Shown here: one piece after another, positions 17,471 to 28,954 of the stretch
Numbering within the stretch: the stretch's first letter is position 1
How the letters are laid out: each line of letters opens with the position of its first letter
Assembly (NCBI GenBank): GCA_025941565.1
Contig: JAPCYN010000025.1
Span: forward strand, 1-51,431
From: Legionella sp. 515359
GTDB lineage: Bacteria > Pseudomonadota > Gammaproteobacteria > Legionellales > Legionellaceae
Length of the DNA: 51,431 nt
Direction: 5' to 3'
Notes under the pieces: generated by a model
What the model saw: only the letters and a program-made list of their open reading frames with translations
Database searches by the model: none
Told to the model about the DNA's origin: nothing
Program-made: the position numbers and the translations under genes

Positions 17471-20077
17471 TTATAAATCACGCTTAATTTCTACTGTTTC
17501 ATACACTTCAATCAGGTCACCTGGTTTTACATCATTGTAATTTTTAACGCCAATACCACATTCAAACCCTTGGCGAACCTCGACCACGTCATCTTTAAAG
17601 CGTCGCAGTGATTCCAAAGTTCCTTCATAGATAACCACGTTAGCACGCAATACACGAATAGGATTGTTACGCTTAATAACGCCTTCAACGACCATACATC
17701 CTGCAATCGCACCAATTTTAGGTGATTTGAACACATCGCGAACTTCAGCGGTACCAATAATTTCTTCTTTAAATTGAGGCGCAAGCATGCCCGTTAAAGC
17801 ACCTTTAATCTGATCCACAATATCGTAAATGACACTATAGTAATGCAGCTGTACTGATTCATGTTCTGCCAGTTTCTTAGCACTGCTATCAGCTCTTACG
17901 TTAAAACCAACCAAAATTGCATTCGATGCTATGGCCAAGTGCACATCGGACTCAGTAATTCCACCAACGCCACTTGAAATGACCTCAACCTTGACTTCAT
18001 CAGTAGATAACTTCACTAAGGCATCTGAAATCGCTTCAAGAGATCCCTGAACATCTGCCTTAAGCACAACGTTGAGCACCTTAGATTCACCAGCAGCCAT
18101 ATTTTCCATTATACCTTCAATGGTTGACTTCTGACGTCTAGCAAGTTTTACATCACGGAATTTACCTTGACGGAACAAGGCAACTTCTCTTGCCTTTTTC
18201 TCATCGGGAACAACAACTGCTTCATCGCCAGCATGAGGGATTGCTGATAAACCAAGCACCTCAACCGGAATTGATGGGCCAGCAGAATCAACCATATCGC
18301 CATTATCACCAACAAGGGCACGTACTCGGCCATATTGGAATCCAGCAAGCAAAATATCCCCTTTGTGCAGTGTTCCACTTTGTACTAACACCGTTGCTAC
18401 AGGGCCTCTACCTTTATCCAAACGTGATTCAATGACTACCCCTTTGGCGGCACCATCAGTAATGGCAGTCAATTCCAAGACTTCGGATTGCAACAATATT
18501 GCATCAAGCAGCTCATCAATACCCATGCCTGATTTGGCAGAGATATTGATAAATATAGTATCACCACCCCATGCCTCTGGAATTACTTCATGTACCGTTA
18601 ATTCATTCATGACACGATCAGGATCTGCATCGGGCTTATCCATTTTGTTAATTGCAACAATAATCGGGACCTTTGCTGCTTTCGCATGTTGAATTGCTTC
18701 TATAGTTTGTGGTTTAACCCCATCATCTGCAGCAACGATCAAAATAACGATATCCGTGACCTTTGCCCCTCGAGCCCTCATTGCGGTAAATGCAGCGTGA
18801 CCTGGAGTATCTAAGAAAGTAATATCGCCTTTGGGTGTACTCACATGGTAAGCACCGATATGTTGCGTAATACCACCTGCTTCACCAATAGCAACTTTGG
18901 TTCGTCGAATGTAGTCAAGTAAAGACGTTTTACCGTGGTCCACGTGTCCCATAATCGTAACGACGGGTGCTCTTGATTCTGTACGACTCCCCCTATTAAT
19001 GGACTCGCCTAAACCGACTTCAATTGCATCTTCTTTAATAACACGAGCCTTATGACCCATTTCTTCAACAACGATAACCGCTGTTTCTTGGTCAATAACC
19101 TGATTTATGGTTGCCATTGCCCCTAGTGACATCATCACCTTAATGACTTCAGCAGCTTTTACCGACATTCTTTTCGCCAGCTCAGCAACAGTAACGGTTT
19201 CGGGTATTAAAACCTCTTTTACTACAGGTGCAGTTGGCAATTCAAAGCCATGTTTCAATGTTTCTTCGGCCTCTCTAAATTTATCTGATTTCTCAATACC
19301 CTTACGTTTTTTAAATTTACTACGCCCACCGCGTCTATGAGCATCTTGTTCGTCGTCTTCACGCTCATAAGATGTTTGATATTTAGGCTTTTTCTTAACT
19401 TTTCTAAAATCTGTTGCCTCAGGTTCAACCACTGGCTCAGCATGCTTCTTTTTAGGTTTTTCCAGTTTATGATCTTCTTTTACAGCAGGCTCTTTCACTT
19501 CTTCAACCGTACCTTTATTTTCAAGAGTTTCTGCAGTAAAGGTTTCTAAGGGGGGTTCATTTTTTTCATTCTGTGACTTATCTTCCAACAGTGTTTCTTC
19601 TTTTAATTCAACTTCTGTATCAGTAGTTTCAGCAACAAGCTCAACTGATTCAGCAGGTGCTTCAGCCGCAAGTGGAATCTCAGAAGCAACGTCAGCAGAA
19701 TGCTGCTCTGGTATCACCTGATTTTCTTCAGGCGTAATAGTAGGTTCTTCAACCTCAGGCTGCTCAACCGTTGGGGTACGTTTTACAAAAACCTTCTTTT
19801 TACGTACTTCAACACTCACAGTTTTCCCACTATGAGCATCATGGCCAACAGTGACTTGTGATAAGCTTTTTCGTCTCAAAGTAATTCGTTCAGGCGAAAC
19901 ATTCACATCGCGCAGAGAACTCCTCTTCAGATGATTGAGTAGGATTCGCTTTTGTTCTTCATTCACAGTCTGTTGGTCATCGGTAAAAGACAACCCTGCT
20001 TCCTGTAACTGGTTCAATAAGCGTTCAACCGGAATACCAACGACTTGAGCTAATTGTTTAACCGTCACATCCGCCAT
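17471..20077 (-). CDS. infB: translation initiation factor IF-2
   Basis: GTPase that brings initiator tRNA to the 30S subunit and promotes subunit joining. In 868 residues it has an N-terminal IF2N domain (about 1-50), a long charged linker, a second IF2N domain (about 290-345), and the G domain with GHVDHGKT (377-384), DTPGH (423-427) and NKMD (477-480), followed by domains II-IV ending in the C1/C2 fMet-tRNA-binding part. The length is normal. AAAGGGG precedes the ATG. Part of rimP-nusA-infB-rbfA-truB. Confidence 0.98.
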   Translation of the reverse strand: MADVTVKQLAQVVGIPVERLLNQLQEAGLSFTDDQQTVNEEQKRILLNHLKRSSLRDVNVSPERITLRRKSLSQVTVGHDAHSGKTVSVEVRKKKVFVKRTPTVEQPEVEEPTITPEENQVIPEQHSADVASEIPLAAEAPAESVELVAETTDTEVELKEETLLEDKSQNEKNEPPLETFTAETLENKGTVEEVKEPAVKEDHKLEKPKKKHAEPVVEPEATDFRKVKKKPKYQTSYEREDDEQDAHRRGGRSKFKKRKGIEKSDKFREAEETLKHGFELPTAPVVKEVLIPETVTVAELAKRMSVKAAEVIKVMMSLGAMATINQVIDQETAVIVVEEMGHKARVIKEDAIEVGLGESINRGSRTESRAPVVTIMGHVDHGKTSLLDYIRRTKVAIGEAGGITQHIGAYHVSTPKGDITFLDTPGHAAFTAMRARGAKVTDIVILIVAADDGVKPQTIEAIQHAKAAKVPIIVAINKMDKPDADPDRVMNELTVHEVIPEAWGGDTIFINISAKSGMGIDELLDAILLQSEVLELTAITDGAAKGVVIESRLDKGRGPVATVLVQSGTLHKGDILLAGFQYGRVRALVGDNGDMVDSAGPSIPVEVLGLSAIPHAGDEAVVVPDEKKAREVALFRQGKFRDVKLARRQKSTIEGIMENMAAGESKVLNVVLKADVQGSLEAISDALVKLSTDEVKVEVISSGVGGITESDVHLAIASNAILVGFNVRADSSAKKLAEHESVQLHYYSVIYDIVDQIKGALTGMLAPQFKEEIIGTAEVRDVFKSPKIGAIAGCMVVEGVIKRNNPIRVLRANVVIYEGTLESLRRFKDDVVEVRQGFECGIGVKNYNDVKPGDLIEVYETVEIKRDL

Positions 20078-20165
20078 ATTTTAATCCCCTTTCAGCAGTT
20101 ATGTTCATTAACTAAGAACAGAACTGCATATTTGCACTACATTAATTTATAATAAATCCATAGTC

Positions 20166-21644
20166 TTATATAAACCATGGTTCTCTGGCCTTCATAATTA
20201 AAGCACCGGCCTTTTCTTCAGTCATTCCTTCAATTTCTAATAACTCATCTACAGATTGCTCAGCTAAATCTTCCATGGAAGTAATCCCCTTTGCAGCCAG
20301 TTTATTAGCAAGTTCATCGGACATGCCTTCCATTGTAAGCAGTGATTCGTCAGGTGAGCCTGATAGCTCTTTACCTGAAGAAAGAGCCATAGTGAGTAAT
20401 TTATCGTTTGCTCTATTTCTTAGTTCTTCAACAATTTCTTCATCGAATTCGTCTATAGCCAGTAATTCGTCCTTAGGAACATAAGCAACTTCTTCAAGAG
20501 AAGAAAAACCATGTGCTACGAGTAATGTAGCAATTTCTTCATCAATTTCTAGTGCAGAAGTAAACAACTTAACAATTTTACTCGACTCTTCCAAATTCTT
20601 ATTTTCAAACTCATCTGCAGTCATGACATTCAAGGTCCAGCCTGTTAATTGGCTTGCCAAACGAACGTTTTGACCATTTCGACCAATTGCTTGGGATAAT
20701 TGCTCTTTTTCTACCGCCAAATCCATAGCATGCGTATCTTCATCAACAACAATCGATGAAATTTCTGCAGGAGCCATAGCGTTAATAACCAATTGAGCCG
20801 GATTATCATCCCATAAAATAATATCTACACGCTCACCGCCAAGTTCGCTAGAAACAGCCTGAACTCGAGCACCCCGCATCCCAACACAAGCTCCAACAGG
20901 GTCAATTCGTCCATCATTGGTTTTAACAGCAATTTTGGCTCTATTTCCTGGATCGCGTGCTGCAGCTTTAACTTCGATAACATTCTCACCAATTTCAGGC
21001 ACTTCAATTCGGAAAAGCTCAATAAGCATTTCATTACGAGTACGGCTTACAAATAATTGTGGCCCACGTGCCTGAGGCGTGATCTCATATAAATAAGCGC
21101 GGACTCTGTCATTCGCACGGAACATTTCATGAGGAAGCATCTCTGCGCGGGGTAAAAATGCTTCTGCTTTACCGCCTAAATCAATGATAATATTGTCACG
21201 AGTTACTTTCTTTACAGTTCCATAAATCAACTGCCCCAATTTGCTTCTAAATTGGTCAATTACCAGCTCTCGCTCAGCTTCTCTAACTTTTTGCATAATC
21301 ACTTGGCGAGCTGCTTGTGCCTCAATTCTTCCAAATTCGATTGAAGGGATTATTTCTTCGATGCGCTCACCAATTTTTACAGAGGGATTGCGCTCTTTTG
21401 CTTGTTCAACAGTTAATTGGTGTTCAGGATGCTCTAACTCATCTTCATTAACAACATCCCAATACCTAAACGTTTCATAGTCACCTGTACGGGAATCTAA
21501 CTTAATTCGCACACCTATATCCATACCAAAGATCTTGCGAGTTGCAGACTCCAATGCGGCCTGAATGGCAAGTATAATAACATCTTTACTTACACCTCGT
21601 TCGTTTGATAACGCCTCTGCAACCAGTAACAATTCTTTGCTCAT
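20166..21644 (-). CDS. nusA: transcription termination/antitermination protein NusA
   Basis: RNA polymerase-binding factor controlling pausing, termination and antitermination. The 492 residues show the N-terminal polymerase-binding domain, an S1 domain ([19 protein letters not shown] near 155), two KH domains ([21 protein letters not shown] and [18 protein letters not shown]) and two C-terminal acidic helix-hairpin-helix repeats as in the E. coli protein. It follows rimP after 11 bases. Confidence 0.97.
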   Translation of the reverse strand: MSKELLLVAEALSNERGVSKDVIILAIQAALESATRKIFGMDIGVRIKLDSRTGDYETFRYWDVVNEDELEHPEHQLTVEQAKERNPSVKIGERIEEIIPSIEFGRIEAQAARQVIMQKVREAERELVIDQFRSKLGQLIYGTVKKVTRDNIIIDLGGKAEAFLPRAEMLPHEMFRANDRVRAYLYEITPQARGPQLFVSRTRNEMLIELFRIEVPEIGENVIEVKAAARDPGNRAKIAVKTNDGRIDPVGACVGMRGARVQAVSSELGGERVDIILWDDNPAQLVINAMAPAEISSIVVDEDTHAMDLAVEKEQLSQAIGRNGQNVRLASQLTGWTLNVMTADEFENKNLEESSKIVKLFTSALEIDEEIATLLVAHGFSSLEEVAYVPKDELLAIDEFDEEIVEELRNRANDKLLTMALSSGKELSGSPDESLLTMEGMSDELANKLAAKGITSMEDLAEQSVDELLEIEGMTEEKAGALIMKAREPWFI

Positions 21645-21655
21645 TGTTCGCCTCT

Positions 21656-22099
21656 CTATACTGTCAAACTTGCTTTCACAATATTTGAAAAAAGTAATTC
21701 CTGATCTTCGTTATTTATATTAAGTACTAAAGAGCTCTCAGATACTGAGATAATAGTACCTATTAATTTACGTTTACCCTCAACTGGCTTAAAAGTTTTC
21801 ACTTGTACTTCATGTCCTATATAACGCTCATATTGCCAACTTTTAAATAAGGGCCTGGGAATGCCGGGTGATGATACTTCTAAGCTGTAATTTCCAGAAA
21901 TGGGATCTTCAACATCAAGCAAAGCACTGACTTGATGGCTTACTGCTTCACAGTCGCCAATCCCTATCCCATCAGCTTTATCAATGTATATTCGCAATAA
22001 TGAATGCCTACCTTGTGAAAGGTATTCGCATCCCCATAGCTCATAGCCCATATCATTAATCGTAGGGGCTAATAAATGTTCCAATTCATCTTGTATCAT
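21656..22099 (-). CDS. rimP: ribosome maturation factor RimP
   Basis: Needed for 30S assembly. The 147 residues carry the signature [38 protein letters not shown] and [15 protein letters not shown]. The start at 22099 matches the family N-terminus, yet no Shine-Dalgarno sequence is visible before it. Instead a terminator-like hairpin ends about 15 bases upstream (22114-22132). It is the first protein gene of the nusA-infB operon. Confidence 0.95.
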   Translation of the reverse strand: MIQDELEHLLAPTINDMGYELWGCEYLSQGRHSLLRIYIDKADGIGIGDCEAVSHQVSALLDVEDPISGNYSLEVSSPGIPRPLFKSWQYERYIGHEVQVKTFKPVEGKRKLIGTIISVSESSLVLNINNEDQELLFSNIVKASLTV

Positions 22100-22113
22100 A
22101 GTATTAACAAACT

Positions 22114-22132
22114 AAAAAAGGGCACGGGTGCC
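22114..22132 (-). terminator. terminator-like hairpin in the rimP leader
   Basis: On the minus strand GGCA-CCCG-TGCC is followed by CTTTTTT and the T-tract ends about 15 bases before the rimP start codon. The stem is short, so it may act as an attenuator of rimP-nusA-infB transcription or as a weak end signal for a leader transcript. Confidence 0.5.
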
Positions 22133-22147
22133 TAATACAAATACGTA

Positions 22148-22236
22148 TAGTAGCCTGAGTGTGGGCAAGATCTTAACTCTGGAGGTGATTTCTATAAACA
22201 ATTATTTCCGAGTGTGACCTGGTTCACTGGCTACTA
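22148..22236. repeat. imperfect inverted repeat with GTAGCC ends
   Basis: TAGTAGCC (22148-22155) is complementary to GGCTACTA (22229-22236); with a two-base bulge AGTG (22158-22161) also pairs with CACT (22225-22228). The left end begins GTAGCCTGAG, the same word as the repeat at 51284. It fills most of the gap between tRNA-fMet and rimP and may be a diverged member of that repeat family. Confidence 0.4.
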
Positions 22237-22269
22237 CTATCTTTTAGTGCAGTACAAATTATACATAAT

Positions 22270-22291
22270 AAAAAACCCCATAAATGGGGTT
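22270..22291 (-). terminator. intrinsic terminator after tRNA-fMet
   Basis: Minus-strand AACCCCAT pairs with ATGGGGTT (plus-strand arms 22274-22281 and 22284-22291) and runs into TTTTTT. It lies 10 bases after the tRNA 3' end, so the tRNA is probably a separate transcript from rimP. Confidence 0.85.
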
Positions 22292-22300
22292 CTTAATAAG

Positions 22301-22377
<77 letters not shown>

Positions 22378-22450
22378 TCAACTGATGGCAAGTATACTGA
22401 GAGTCAGTGCTCTTAGCAAGTACTTTCGCTAAGATTATAAATAAATATGT

Positions 22451-22495
22451 GTTCTGCACTAGAAATGCAGAACCCGCAGACACCGATAAATCGGT
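22451..22495 (-). terminator. tandem hairpins after nuoN
   Basis: ACCGAT-AA-ATCGGT (22482-22495) follows the nuoN stop directly, and GTTCTGCA/TGCAGAAC (22451-22458 and 22466-22473, seven-base loop) comes next on the minus strand. Beyond lies an AT-rich stretch and no clean T-tract. They are likely to end or protect the nuo transcript. Confidence 0.5.
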
Positions 22496-22497
22496 TT

Positions 22498-23940
22498 CTA
22501 GGTACCAAAAGCATTAATACAAGCAACAATTAAGGCGCCAGGGAAAATACCTAAATAAAGCAATGATAAACAGTTAAGAGAGAGTATTAAAACATTGCCT
22601 TTACTCATAGTGACTGGATCAGCATATGTTGGCTTGTCAAAATACATGATTTTAACAATTCTTAAATAATAATAAGCACCAATTACGGTAAAGAATAAGC
22701 CAACTACTGCAACCCAAGTCATTTGTACATCAACCAAGGCTTTAAGCACCAGTAATTTAGTAAAGAAACCTACCGTTGGTGGAACTCCTGCAAGCGAAAA
22801 CATAATGATTAACATCATAAATGCCAGCCAGGGGTTTCTTTTATTGAGGCCTTTTAAGTCGTCAACATTATCTATTTCCATGCCTTGGTTGGACATTAAA
22901 ACAATGAGACCAAATGCAGCAGCCGAAGTTATTGAATAGACCAAAATGTAATAAAGTGCCGCTGAATAACCTGCAGATGTGGCAGCTAAAATACCAAACA
23001 GGGCATAACCAATATGTGATATTGCTGAATAAGCTAACAAGCGCTTAATACTGGTTTGTACTACTGCAAATAAATTCCCCAAGCCTGTTGAAAGCAGGGT
23101 AATTACTAACAAAATTTGTTGCCACTGCGAACTGATATCAACTAGACCAATGGTCAGTAATCTGAATGTCATGCCCAGGGCTGCGACTTTGGGTGCAGCA
23201 CTAATAAATAAGGTAACTGAACTTGGAGCCCCTTGGTATACGTCGGGTGCCCACATGTGGAAAGGGACTGCAGCCAATTTGAAGGCAACCCCTGATAAAA
23301 TAAACACCAAAGCAAAAGTAAGCAATGTACTTTGCTGTTGCCAATTCACTGCAATTGCATTGGCAACTTCGAGTAAATCCAGTTTACCTGTTGCACCATA
23401 AATTAGAGAAATACCGTATAAAAGCATGGCAGATGCAATTGAACCCATTACAAAGTATTTCATTGCAGCTTCAGAAGCATCACTATCTGTTCTGCGAATA
23501 GCAGTCATAGCATATAAAGGCAATGACATTAATTCCAAGCCCAGGAAGATGGTCAGCAAAGAATGCGCTGAAACAAGGAGCATCATTCCTAAGGTAGAAA
23601 ACAACCCTAGAATATAGTAATCACCTGAAGGCATTTGACGTTCATCGATATAATTTTTTGAATAGATGAAGCTCAACAAAACAGTAAGGTAAATAAAAAA
23701 TTTCATTAAATTAGCGATGTCATCGCTAATAAATAGCCCATTGAGCGTAATAACCTTATACATACCAATATAAAGAAAGCTAACAACAGCAGCTAAAACG
23801 AGACCTATACAAGAGATGAAATAGGCTATTGATTTATACCGATGCCGTAAAAATAAATCGGATAGCAATGCGATACATGCTGTAGCCAGCACGATCATTT
23901 CCGGGAGGGCTACATGGATATTTTCAAGTAATGCTGTCAT
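22498..23940 (-). CDS. nuoN: NADH-quinone oxidoreductase subunit N
   Basis: Antiporter-like membrane subunit of complex I that takes part in proton pumping. 480 residues with about 14 hydrophobic segments; the half-channel lysine region [21 protein letters not shown] and [14 protein letters not shown] are typical. Last gene of the operon, 15 bases after nuoM, with hairpins after its stop. Confidence 0.96.
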   Translation of the reverse strand: MTALLENIHVALPEMIVLATACIALLSDLFLRHRYKSIAYFISCIGLVLAAVVSFLYIGMYKVITLNGLFISDDIANLMKFFIYLTVLLSFIYSKNYIDERQMPSGDYYILGLFSTLGMMLLVSAHSLLTIFLGLELMSLPLYAMTAIRRTDSDASEAAMKYFVMGSIASAMLLYGISLIYGATGKLDLLEVANAIAVNWQQQSTLLTFALVFILSGVAFKLAAVPFHMWAPDVYQGAPSSVTLFISAAPKVAALGMTFRLLTIGLVDISSQWQQILLVITLLSTGLGNLFAVVQTSIKRLLAYSAISHIGYALFGILAATSAGYSAALYYILVYSITSAAAFGLIVLMSNQGMEIDNVDDLKGLNKRNPWLAFMMLIIMFSLAGVPPTVGFFTKLLVLKALVDVQMTWVAVVGLFFTVIGAYYYLRIVKIMYFDKPTYADPVTMSKGNVLILSLNCLSLLYLGIFPGALIVACINAFGT

Positions 23941-23955
23941 ATTGATTAACCTTGA

Positions 23956-25461
23956 TTACAATTTTGATTGACTTGCTAATGCCAGAGTATGGCTTACCGT
24001 TTGATGTATGTACTCTAACATTGGCTTAGGATAAACCCCCATAGCGATAACCATCAAAGCGAGCAAGATATAAGCGCTTAACTCAAAGCCCGAAAGATCT
24101 TTTAATGCCGCAACTTTTTCATTTGCTACAGGTCCAAAAATGACTCGTTTATACATCCAAAGATTATAACTTGCGGCAGTAATTAAAGTAGTAGCAGCCC
24201 AAAATGTCACCCAAAATCCTGCTTTAATTGATCCTAAGATCACCATAAATTCACCAACAAAACCGGAAGTACCTGGTAAGCCTGCATTAGCCATACAGAA
24301 GAGCATAAAGAATGATGCAAATATTGGCATTGTATTCACTATCCCACCAAAATCTGCCAAACGTCGTGTATGCATACGATCATAGATAAAACCCACGCCA
24401 GCAAAAAGTGCACTTGAAACAAAGGCATGAGAAATCATAACGACAATTGCGCCTTCTAATATCAGCCCTGCGGCACTTAAGCCTGCTTGTTTTGCAATAG
24501 CAAAAATCGCAAAAGAACCCAGTGTCACAAATCCCATATGTGAAATTGAAGAATATGCAATTAATCGCTTCATATCCTTTTGGATAATTGCGACTAAGGC
24601 AATATAAACAATCGCAATTAAAGACAAGGCAATCATGATACCCGCATAACGATTACATGCATCAGGCACCATGGGTAAAGAAAAACGGATAAATCCATAC
24701 GCTCCAAGCTTTAATAGAATTGCAGCCAAAACCACTGAACCACCTGCAGGTGCCTCGGTATGTGCATCAGGCAACCAGGTATGTACTGGAAACATCGGAA
24801 TCTTAATGGCGAAACCGAGGAAAAATGCAATAAAAATCAACGTTTGCGCTGTCATGCTCAGTTTAATGGCATAAAATGCTTCGATATTGAATGTGCCTGC
24901 TATATAGCCCATGTACAAAAAGCTCGCTAACATAAGCACTGAACCTAAAAAGGTATATAAGAAAAATTTGATCGCAGCATAGACTCGATTTTCTGATCCC
25001 CAAATACCAATAATCAGGTACATTGGAATTAGCGTTGCTTCCCAGAAAATATAGAATAAAATGGCATCTAAAGCGGAGAAGACGCCAACCAATAATCCCT
25101 GCATAATTAAAAATGCGGCTAAGTATTGAGAAACGCGATTAGTGATACTCTCCCAAGTTGCCAGTATCACAATCAAATTCGTAAAAATACTAAGCACGAT
25201 AAGGAGCAACGACATTCCATCGATACCTAGACTGTAGCTAATACCTAAAGCCGGCATCCATGAAAATTCCTCCAAATATTGCATACCCAAGACTTTAGGA
25301 TCAAAGCCTGCAACAAGAGGGATACAAAGTAGTAAACAAAGTATTACTGTAAATAAAGCCAAATAACGAGAAATATTCGGGCTACGATCATCTCCAGCGA
25401 GAAGAACAAAAACACCGCCTATTACTGGCAACCAAATTAGTAAATTGAGCAAATAATGCAT
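23956..25461 (-). CDS. nuoM: NADH-quinone oxidoreductase subunit M
   Basis: Second antiporter-like proton-pumping subunit of complex I. The 501 residues carry WEATLIPMYLIIGIWG (the conserved glutamate of transmembrane helix 5), FAIKIPMFPVHTWLPDAHTEAP and KRLIAYSSISHMGF. Length is standard. 15 bases separate it from both nuoL and nuoN. Confidence 0.97.
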   Translation of the reverse strand: MHYLLNLLIWLPVIGGVFVLLAGDDRSPNISRYLALFTVILCLLLCIPLVAGFDPKVLGMQYLEEFSWMPALGISYSLGIDGMSLLLIVLSIFTNLIVILATWESITNRVSQYLAAFLIMQGLLVGVFSALDAILFYIFWEATLIPMYLIIGIWGSENRVYAAIKFFLYTFLGSVLMLASFLYMGYIAGTFNIEAFYAIKLSMTAQTLIFIAFFLGFAIKIPMFPVHTWLPDAHTEAPAGGSVVLAAILLKLGAYGFIRFSLPMVPDACNRYAGIMIALSLIAIVYIALVAIIQKDMKRLIAYSSISHMGFVTLGSFAIFAIAKQAGLSAAGLILEGAIVVMISHAFVSSALFAGVGFIYDRMHTRRLADFGGIVNTMPIFASFFMLFCMANAGLPGTSGFVGEFMVILGSIKAGFWVTFWAATTLITAASYNLWMYKRVIFGPVANEKVAALKDLSGFELSAYILLALMVIAMGVYPKPMLEYIHQTVSHTLALASQSKL

Positions 25462-25476
25462 ACCTTCACCCTATAT

Positions 25477-27450
25477 TCAGCCGAGTATCAACCAGCATAA
25501 AAATCCAAGCAATCCAAAAACCATTACCGCTGCATAATGATACAGATAACCACTTTGTATAGCGCGACCCTTAGCTGAGAACCATCTAATGAGTCGACTG
25601 CTGCCATTCACAACCATTCCATCTATCAACTTTTGATCACCTACACTGTAAAATGCAGTTCCTATGCCCTTAGAACCTTTTACAAAAACTAAATTGTTAA
25701 ACGCATCGAATCCGTACTTATTAACCAGCATTTTATAGATAAGTGAAAAATATCGTGCAAAATATCCTGGAATTGATGGAACAGCGATATAGCAAATCCA
25801 GGCGATAGCAATTCCAGCTAAAGTTATCCAAAACGTGAGAGAATATACTGAATGCAGCATACTTTCAAAAGGTGAAGTAACTTCATGTGCAAGCTCAGCC
25901 AAAACATTGTGTTGAGGCAGAATAAATAACGATGAGCTTAAAACGGTTGGATTGTCAAAAAGCATTGGCATATACAGCACATAGCCCAACATAACTGAAG
26001 GGATAGCAAGTAGGACCAACGGCAACCATACCACCCATGGTGACTCATGGACATGACTTAGAGTATGTTCATCCATACGTGGTTTGCCATGGAAGGTCAT
26101 GAAAAATGATCTAAAGGTATAAAGAGCGGTTACTCCAGCTCCAAGCACCACACAGAAATAGGCATAACTACTGCCTGGTATTTGTGATAATTGAGCCGCT
26201 TCAATAATAGTATCTTTTGAATAAAATCCTGCAAACGGGGGGATAGCACAAAGCGCCAGAGAACCAATGATATAGGTCACATAGGTAATCGGCATTTTGT
26301 TCCATAACCCCCCCATTTTTCGCATGTCTTGTTCATGATGCATACCCATGATTACAGAACCGGCGCCAAGGAATAGGAGTGCTTTAAAACATGCGTGAGT
26401 AAGAAGGTGAAACATCCCGGCACTATAAGCAGAAGCGCCCATTCCAACCATCATATAACCCAGTTGCGATAATGTTGAATAAGCCACAACACGTTTAATA
26501 TCGTTCATCACCAGAGCCAGAATACCCGTAAAGAGTGCTCCAGTTGCACCAATAACCAGAACTACACTTAATGCTGTTGTAGAAAACTCAATTAAAGGTG
26601 AAATACGTGCAATCATAAATACACCGGCAGTAACCATGGTTGCAGCATGAATCAATGCGGAGATAGGCGTTGGGCCTTCCATTGATTCAGGTAACCATAC
26701 ATGCAGTGGTACTTGCGCCGATTTACCCATAGCACCAACATATAATGCCAAACAGATTACAGTGATTAAAGACCAGGGATGCCCTTGAAATAATTCGATA
26801 TTTTGGCTTGAGAGATAGCTTACGCTTTTAAAAGCAGTTTCATAATCGATACTGCCTGTATAGGCAAAAACCAGAGCGATACCTATTAGAAAACCAAAAT
26901 CGCCTACCCTGTTTACAATGAATGCTTTAAGACTTCCTTCAATCGCTGATTCTTTTTGATACCAGAACCCGATAAGTAAATAAGAAACCAGTCCCACACC
27001 TTCCCAGCCGAAGAACAATTGCAGGAAGTTGTTAGCACTCACTAGCATGAGCATCATAAAAGTGAACAAGGAAATGTAGCTAAAAAAGCGTTGATAACCA
27101 TCATCGTCTGCCATATACCCAATACTGTAGATATGTACCAGCAAGGAGACGAAATTAACAGTTACAAGCATTACTGCACTTAGCGGGTCGATCAAAAAAC
27201 CTATATTAAATTCAAATGGAAGTATTAATCCACCGCTAGCCCATTGATAGAGCACACTGCTTTCGGTTGGCATGGCTCCTGAGAATACTTGCCAGGCTAC
27301 ATACACCGATACTGCAAGAGAAATTGTAACACCCAAAATAGTGGCCGTATGGGCTCCTACTCGTCCAATTTGATTACGGAAAAAACCAGCAATTATGGAA
27401 CCTGCCAAGGGAGCTAAAACGATTATTAGACAAAGTTGTTGGATACTCAC
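25477..27450 (-). CDS. nuoL: NADH-quinone oxidoreductase subunit L
   Basis: The largest antiporter-like subunit, at the tip of the complex I arm, with the long lateral helix along the membrane. The 657 residues show FFGWEGVGLVSYLLIGFWY, KSAQVPLHVWLPESMEGPTP and KRVVAYSTLSQLGYMMVG, and a long C-terminal extension with the lateral helix and a final membrane segment. The start codon is GTG, 4 bases after the nuoK stop. Confidence 0.97.
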   Translation of the reverse strand: MSIQQLCLIIVLAPLAGSIIAGFFRNQIGRVGAHTATILGVTISLAVSVYVAWQVFSGAMPTESSVLYQWASGGLILPFEFNIGFLIDPLSAVMLVTVNFVSLLVHIYSIGYMADDDGYQRFFSYISLFTFMMLMLVSANNFLQLFFGWEGVGLVSYLLIGFWYQKESAIEGSLKAFIVNRVGDFGFLIGIALVFAYTGSIDYETAFKSVSYLSSQNIELFQGHPWSLITVICLALYVGAMGKSAQVPLHVWLPESMEGPTPISALIHAATMVTAGVFMIARISPLIEFSTTALSVVLVIGATGALFTGILALVMNDIKRVVAYSTLSQLGYMMVGMGASAYSAGMFHLLTHACFKALLFLGAGSVIMGMHHEQDMRKMGGLWNKMPITYVTYIIGSLALCAIPPFAGFYSKDTIIEAAQLSQIPGSSYAYFCVVLGAGVTALYTFRSFFMTFHGKPRMDEHTLSHVHESPWVVWLPLVLLAIPSVMLGYVLYMPMLFDNPTVLSSSLFILPQHNVLAELAHEVTSPFESMLHSVYSLTFWITLAGIAIAWICYIAVPSIPGYFARYFSLIYKMLVNKYGFDAFNNLVFVKGSKGIGTAFYSVGDQKLIDGMVVNGSSRLIRWFSAKGRAIQSGYLYHYAAVMVFGLLGFLCWLILG

Positions 27451-27454
27451 AATG

Positions 27455-27760
27455 TTAACCTTTTAAATGATTCATCTTATCTACGTCAATGTTGCCTCTA
27501 TTTCTAAATAGCAACATCACTATAGCTAATCCTATTGCTGCTTCTGCGGCAGCAACTGTTAAAATAAAAAAGACAAAAACCTGACCACCAATCTCGTTAT
27601 AATAATGTGAAAATGCGACAAAATTAGTATTCACTGCAAGGAGCATCAATTCGATACATACCAGCAATAAAATGATGTTTCTGCGATTCATCATGATGCC
27701 AATAAGACCAAATCCGAATAAAATCGACCCCAGAATCAAGTAATTATTAACAGGTATCAT
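27455..27760 (-). CDS. nuoK: NADH-quinone oxidoreductase subunit K
   Basis: Small membrane subunit related to MrpC, with three transmembrane helices in 101 residues. The glutamates used in proton transfer lie in [13 protein letters not shown] and in [11 protein letters not shown]. The start [16 protein letters not shown] fits the family. It lies 16 bases after nuoJ. Confidence 0.96.
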   Translation of the reverse strand: MIPVNNYLILGSILFGFGLIGIMMNRRNIILLLVCIELMLLAVNTNFVAFSHYYNEIGGQVFVFFILTVAAAEAAIGLAIVMLLFRNRGNIDVDKMNHLKG

Positions 27761-27776
27761 ATAGAGTTCCCCAACA

Positions 27777-28424
27777 TTATTTCTCTGCCTTCATAGTAAT
27801 TAATTCAACCCGTTCATCGCTACGTGTCATAATCTGCTTTTTCACGTCCTGTCTTTTCGACTTTCTAGGACCTCTTTGTACCAGGGTAATTGCAGAAATA
27901 ATTGCAATTAACAACAGGGCTGCTGCAATCTCAAAAGCCAGTAAATAATCCGTATACAATACCATGCCTAACGCTTCAGTATTGGATAGAGGTTGTGCAT
28001 CAGCGATGTTTTGCGCTCCATCAAACAATTGCATACCCATTGTTGTGTTAGTTTGTGTTTCAACATTTGACTTAAATGTACCTGGTGGGATAGATACCAT
28101 TAAAAGTCCTGTCAATAAGGCAACAAGAATTAAACCAAAAGGTAAATAGCGCCTGTAATGATTTTTAATTACTTCAACATCGATATTAAGCATCATCACA
28201 ACAAACAGAAACAGTGTCATCACTGCACCTACATACACTAACACCAAAATCAGTGCGAGAAATTCTGCTTGTGCGAGTATCCATAATACAGCGCTTGCAA
28301 AAAATGTAAGTACAAGAAATAAGACGCTGCGCACAGGGTTATCTTGAATAATCACCATAAAGGCAGCACCTACTGCTATAGCCGCAAAAACATAGAAAAT
28401 CGTTTGAATTAATAATTCATGCAT
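27777..28424 (-). CDS. nuoJ: NADH-quinone oxidoreductase subunit J
   Basis: Membrane subunit near the quinone site of complex I. The 215 residues have five hydrophobic segments (about 8-25, 30-48, 54-78, 92-110, 160-182), with the conserved [27 protein letters not shown]. The C-terminal 30 residues are charged and cytoplasmic. It follows nuoI after 11 bases. Confidence 0.95.
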   Translation of the reverse strand: MHELLIQTIFYVFAAIAVGAAFMVIIQDNPVRSVLFLVLTFFASAVLWILAQAEFLALILVLVYVGAVMTLFLFVVMMLNIDVEVIKNHYRRYLPFGLILVALLTGLLMVSIPPGTFKSNVETQTNTTMGMQLFDGAQNIADAQPLSNTEALGMVLYTDYLLAFEIAAALLLIAIISAITLVQRGPRKSKRQDVKKQIMTRSDERVELITMKAEK

Positions 28425-28435
28425 ACTTTACCCCG

Positions 28436-28936
28436 TTATCGGTATTTTTCGTCAGCAGCTCTATCTGCTGCAAGTTTCGGCTCCATCAAATCACCAATTG
28501 CCAGGAGCTTTTCTTTCGTCATAATATTTTGACCACGTTCACTAATATGGTAGTGATGTATTGGCGTAACAACTATGGAATCGACAGGGCAAGACTCTTC
28601 ACATAAACCGCAATTAATGCATTTAAACACATCAATATCATATCGCGTTGTACGACGAGAACCGTCTTCACGCGGCTCTGATTCTATGGTTATTGCCAGT
28701 GCAGGACAAACTGCTTCACATAATTTACAAGCAATGCAACGTTCTTCACCATTGGGATAGCGACGTAAAGCGAGTGCTCCTCTAAAACGAGGAGAAATTG
28801 GTGTTTGTTCCTCAGGAAACTGTACGGTTATTTTTTTCTTAAAAAAATATTTCCCAGTTAACTTTAAACCCTGCAATAATTCTAATAAAAGAAAACTGCG
28901 TACGTAGTATTTAATATATTGATATGCTTTTTTCAT
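28436..28936 (-). CDS. nuoI: NADH-quinone oxidoreductase subunit I
   Basis: Peripheral-arm protein holding two [4Fe-4S] clusters (N6a, N6b) on the electron path to quinone. The two motifs are [12 protein letters not shown] and [12 protein letters not shown], in 166 residues. The N-terminal part is amphipathic and anchors to the membrane domain. Spaced 18 bases after nuoH. Confidence 0.97.
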   Translation of the reverse strand: MKKAYQYIKYYVRSFLLLELLQGLKLTGKYFFKKKITVQFPEEQTPISPRFRGALALRRYPNGEERCIACKLCEAVCPALAITIESEPREDGSRRTTRYDIDVFKCINCGLCEESCPVDSIVVTPIHHYHISERGQNIMTKEKLLAIGDLMEPKLAADRAADEKYR

Positions 28937-28954
28937 CGGCTTCTCTATTAATCA

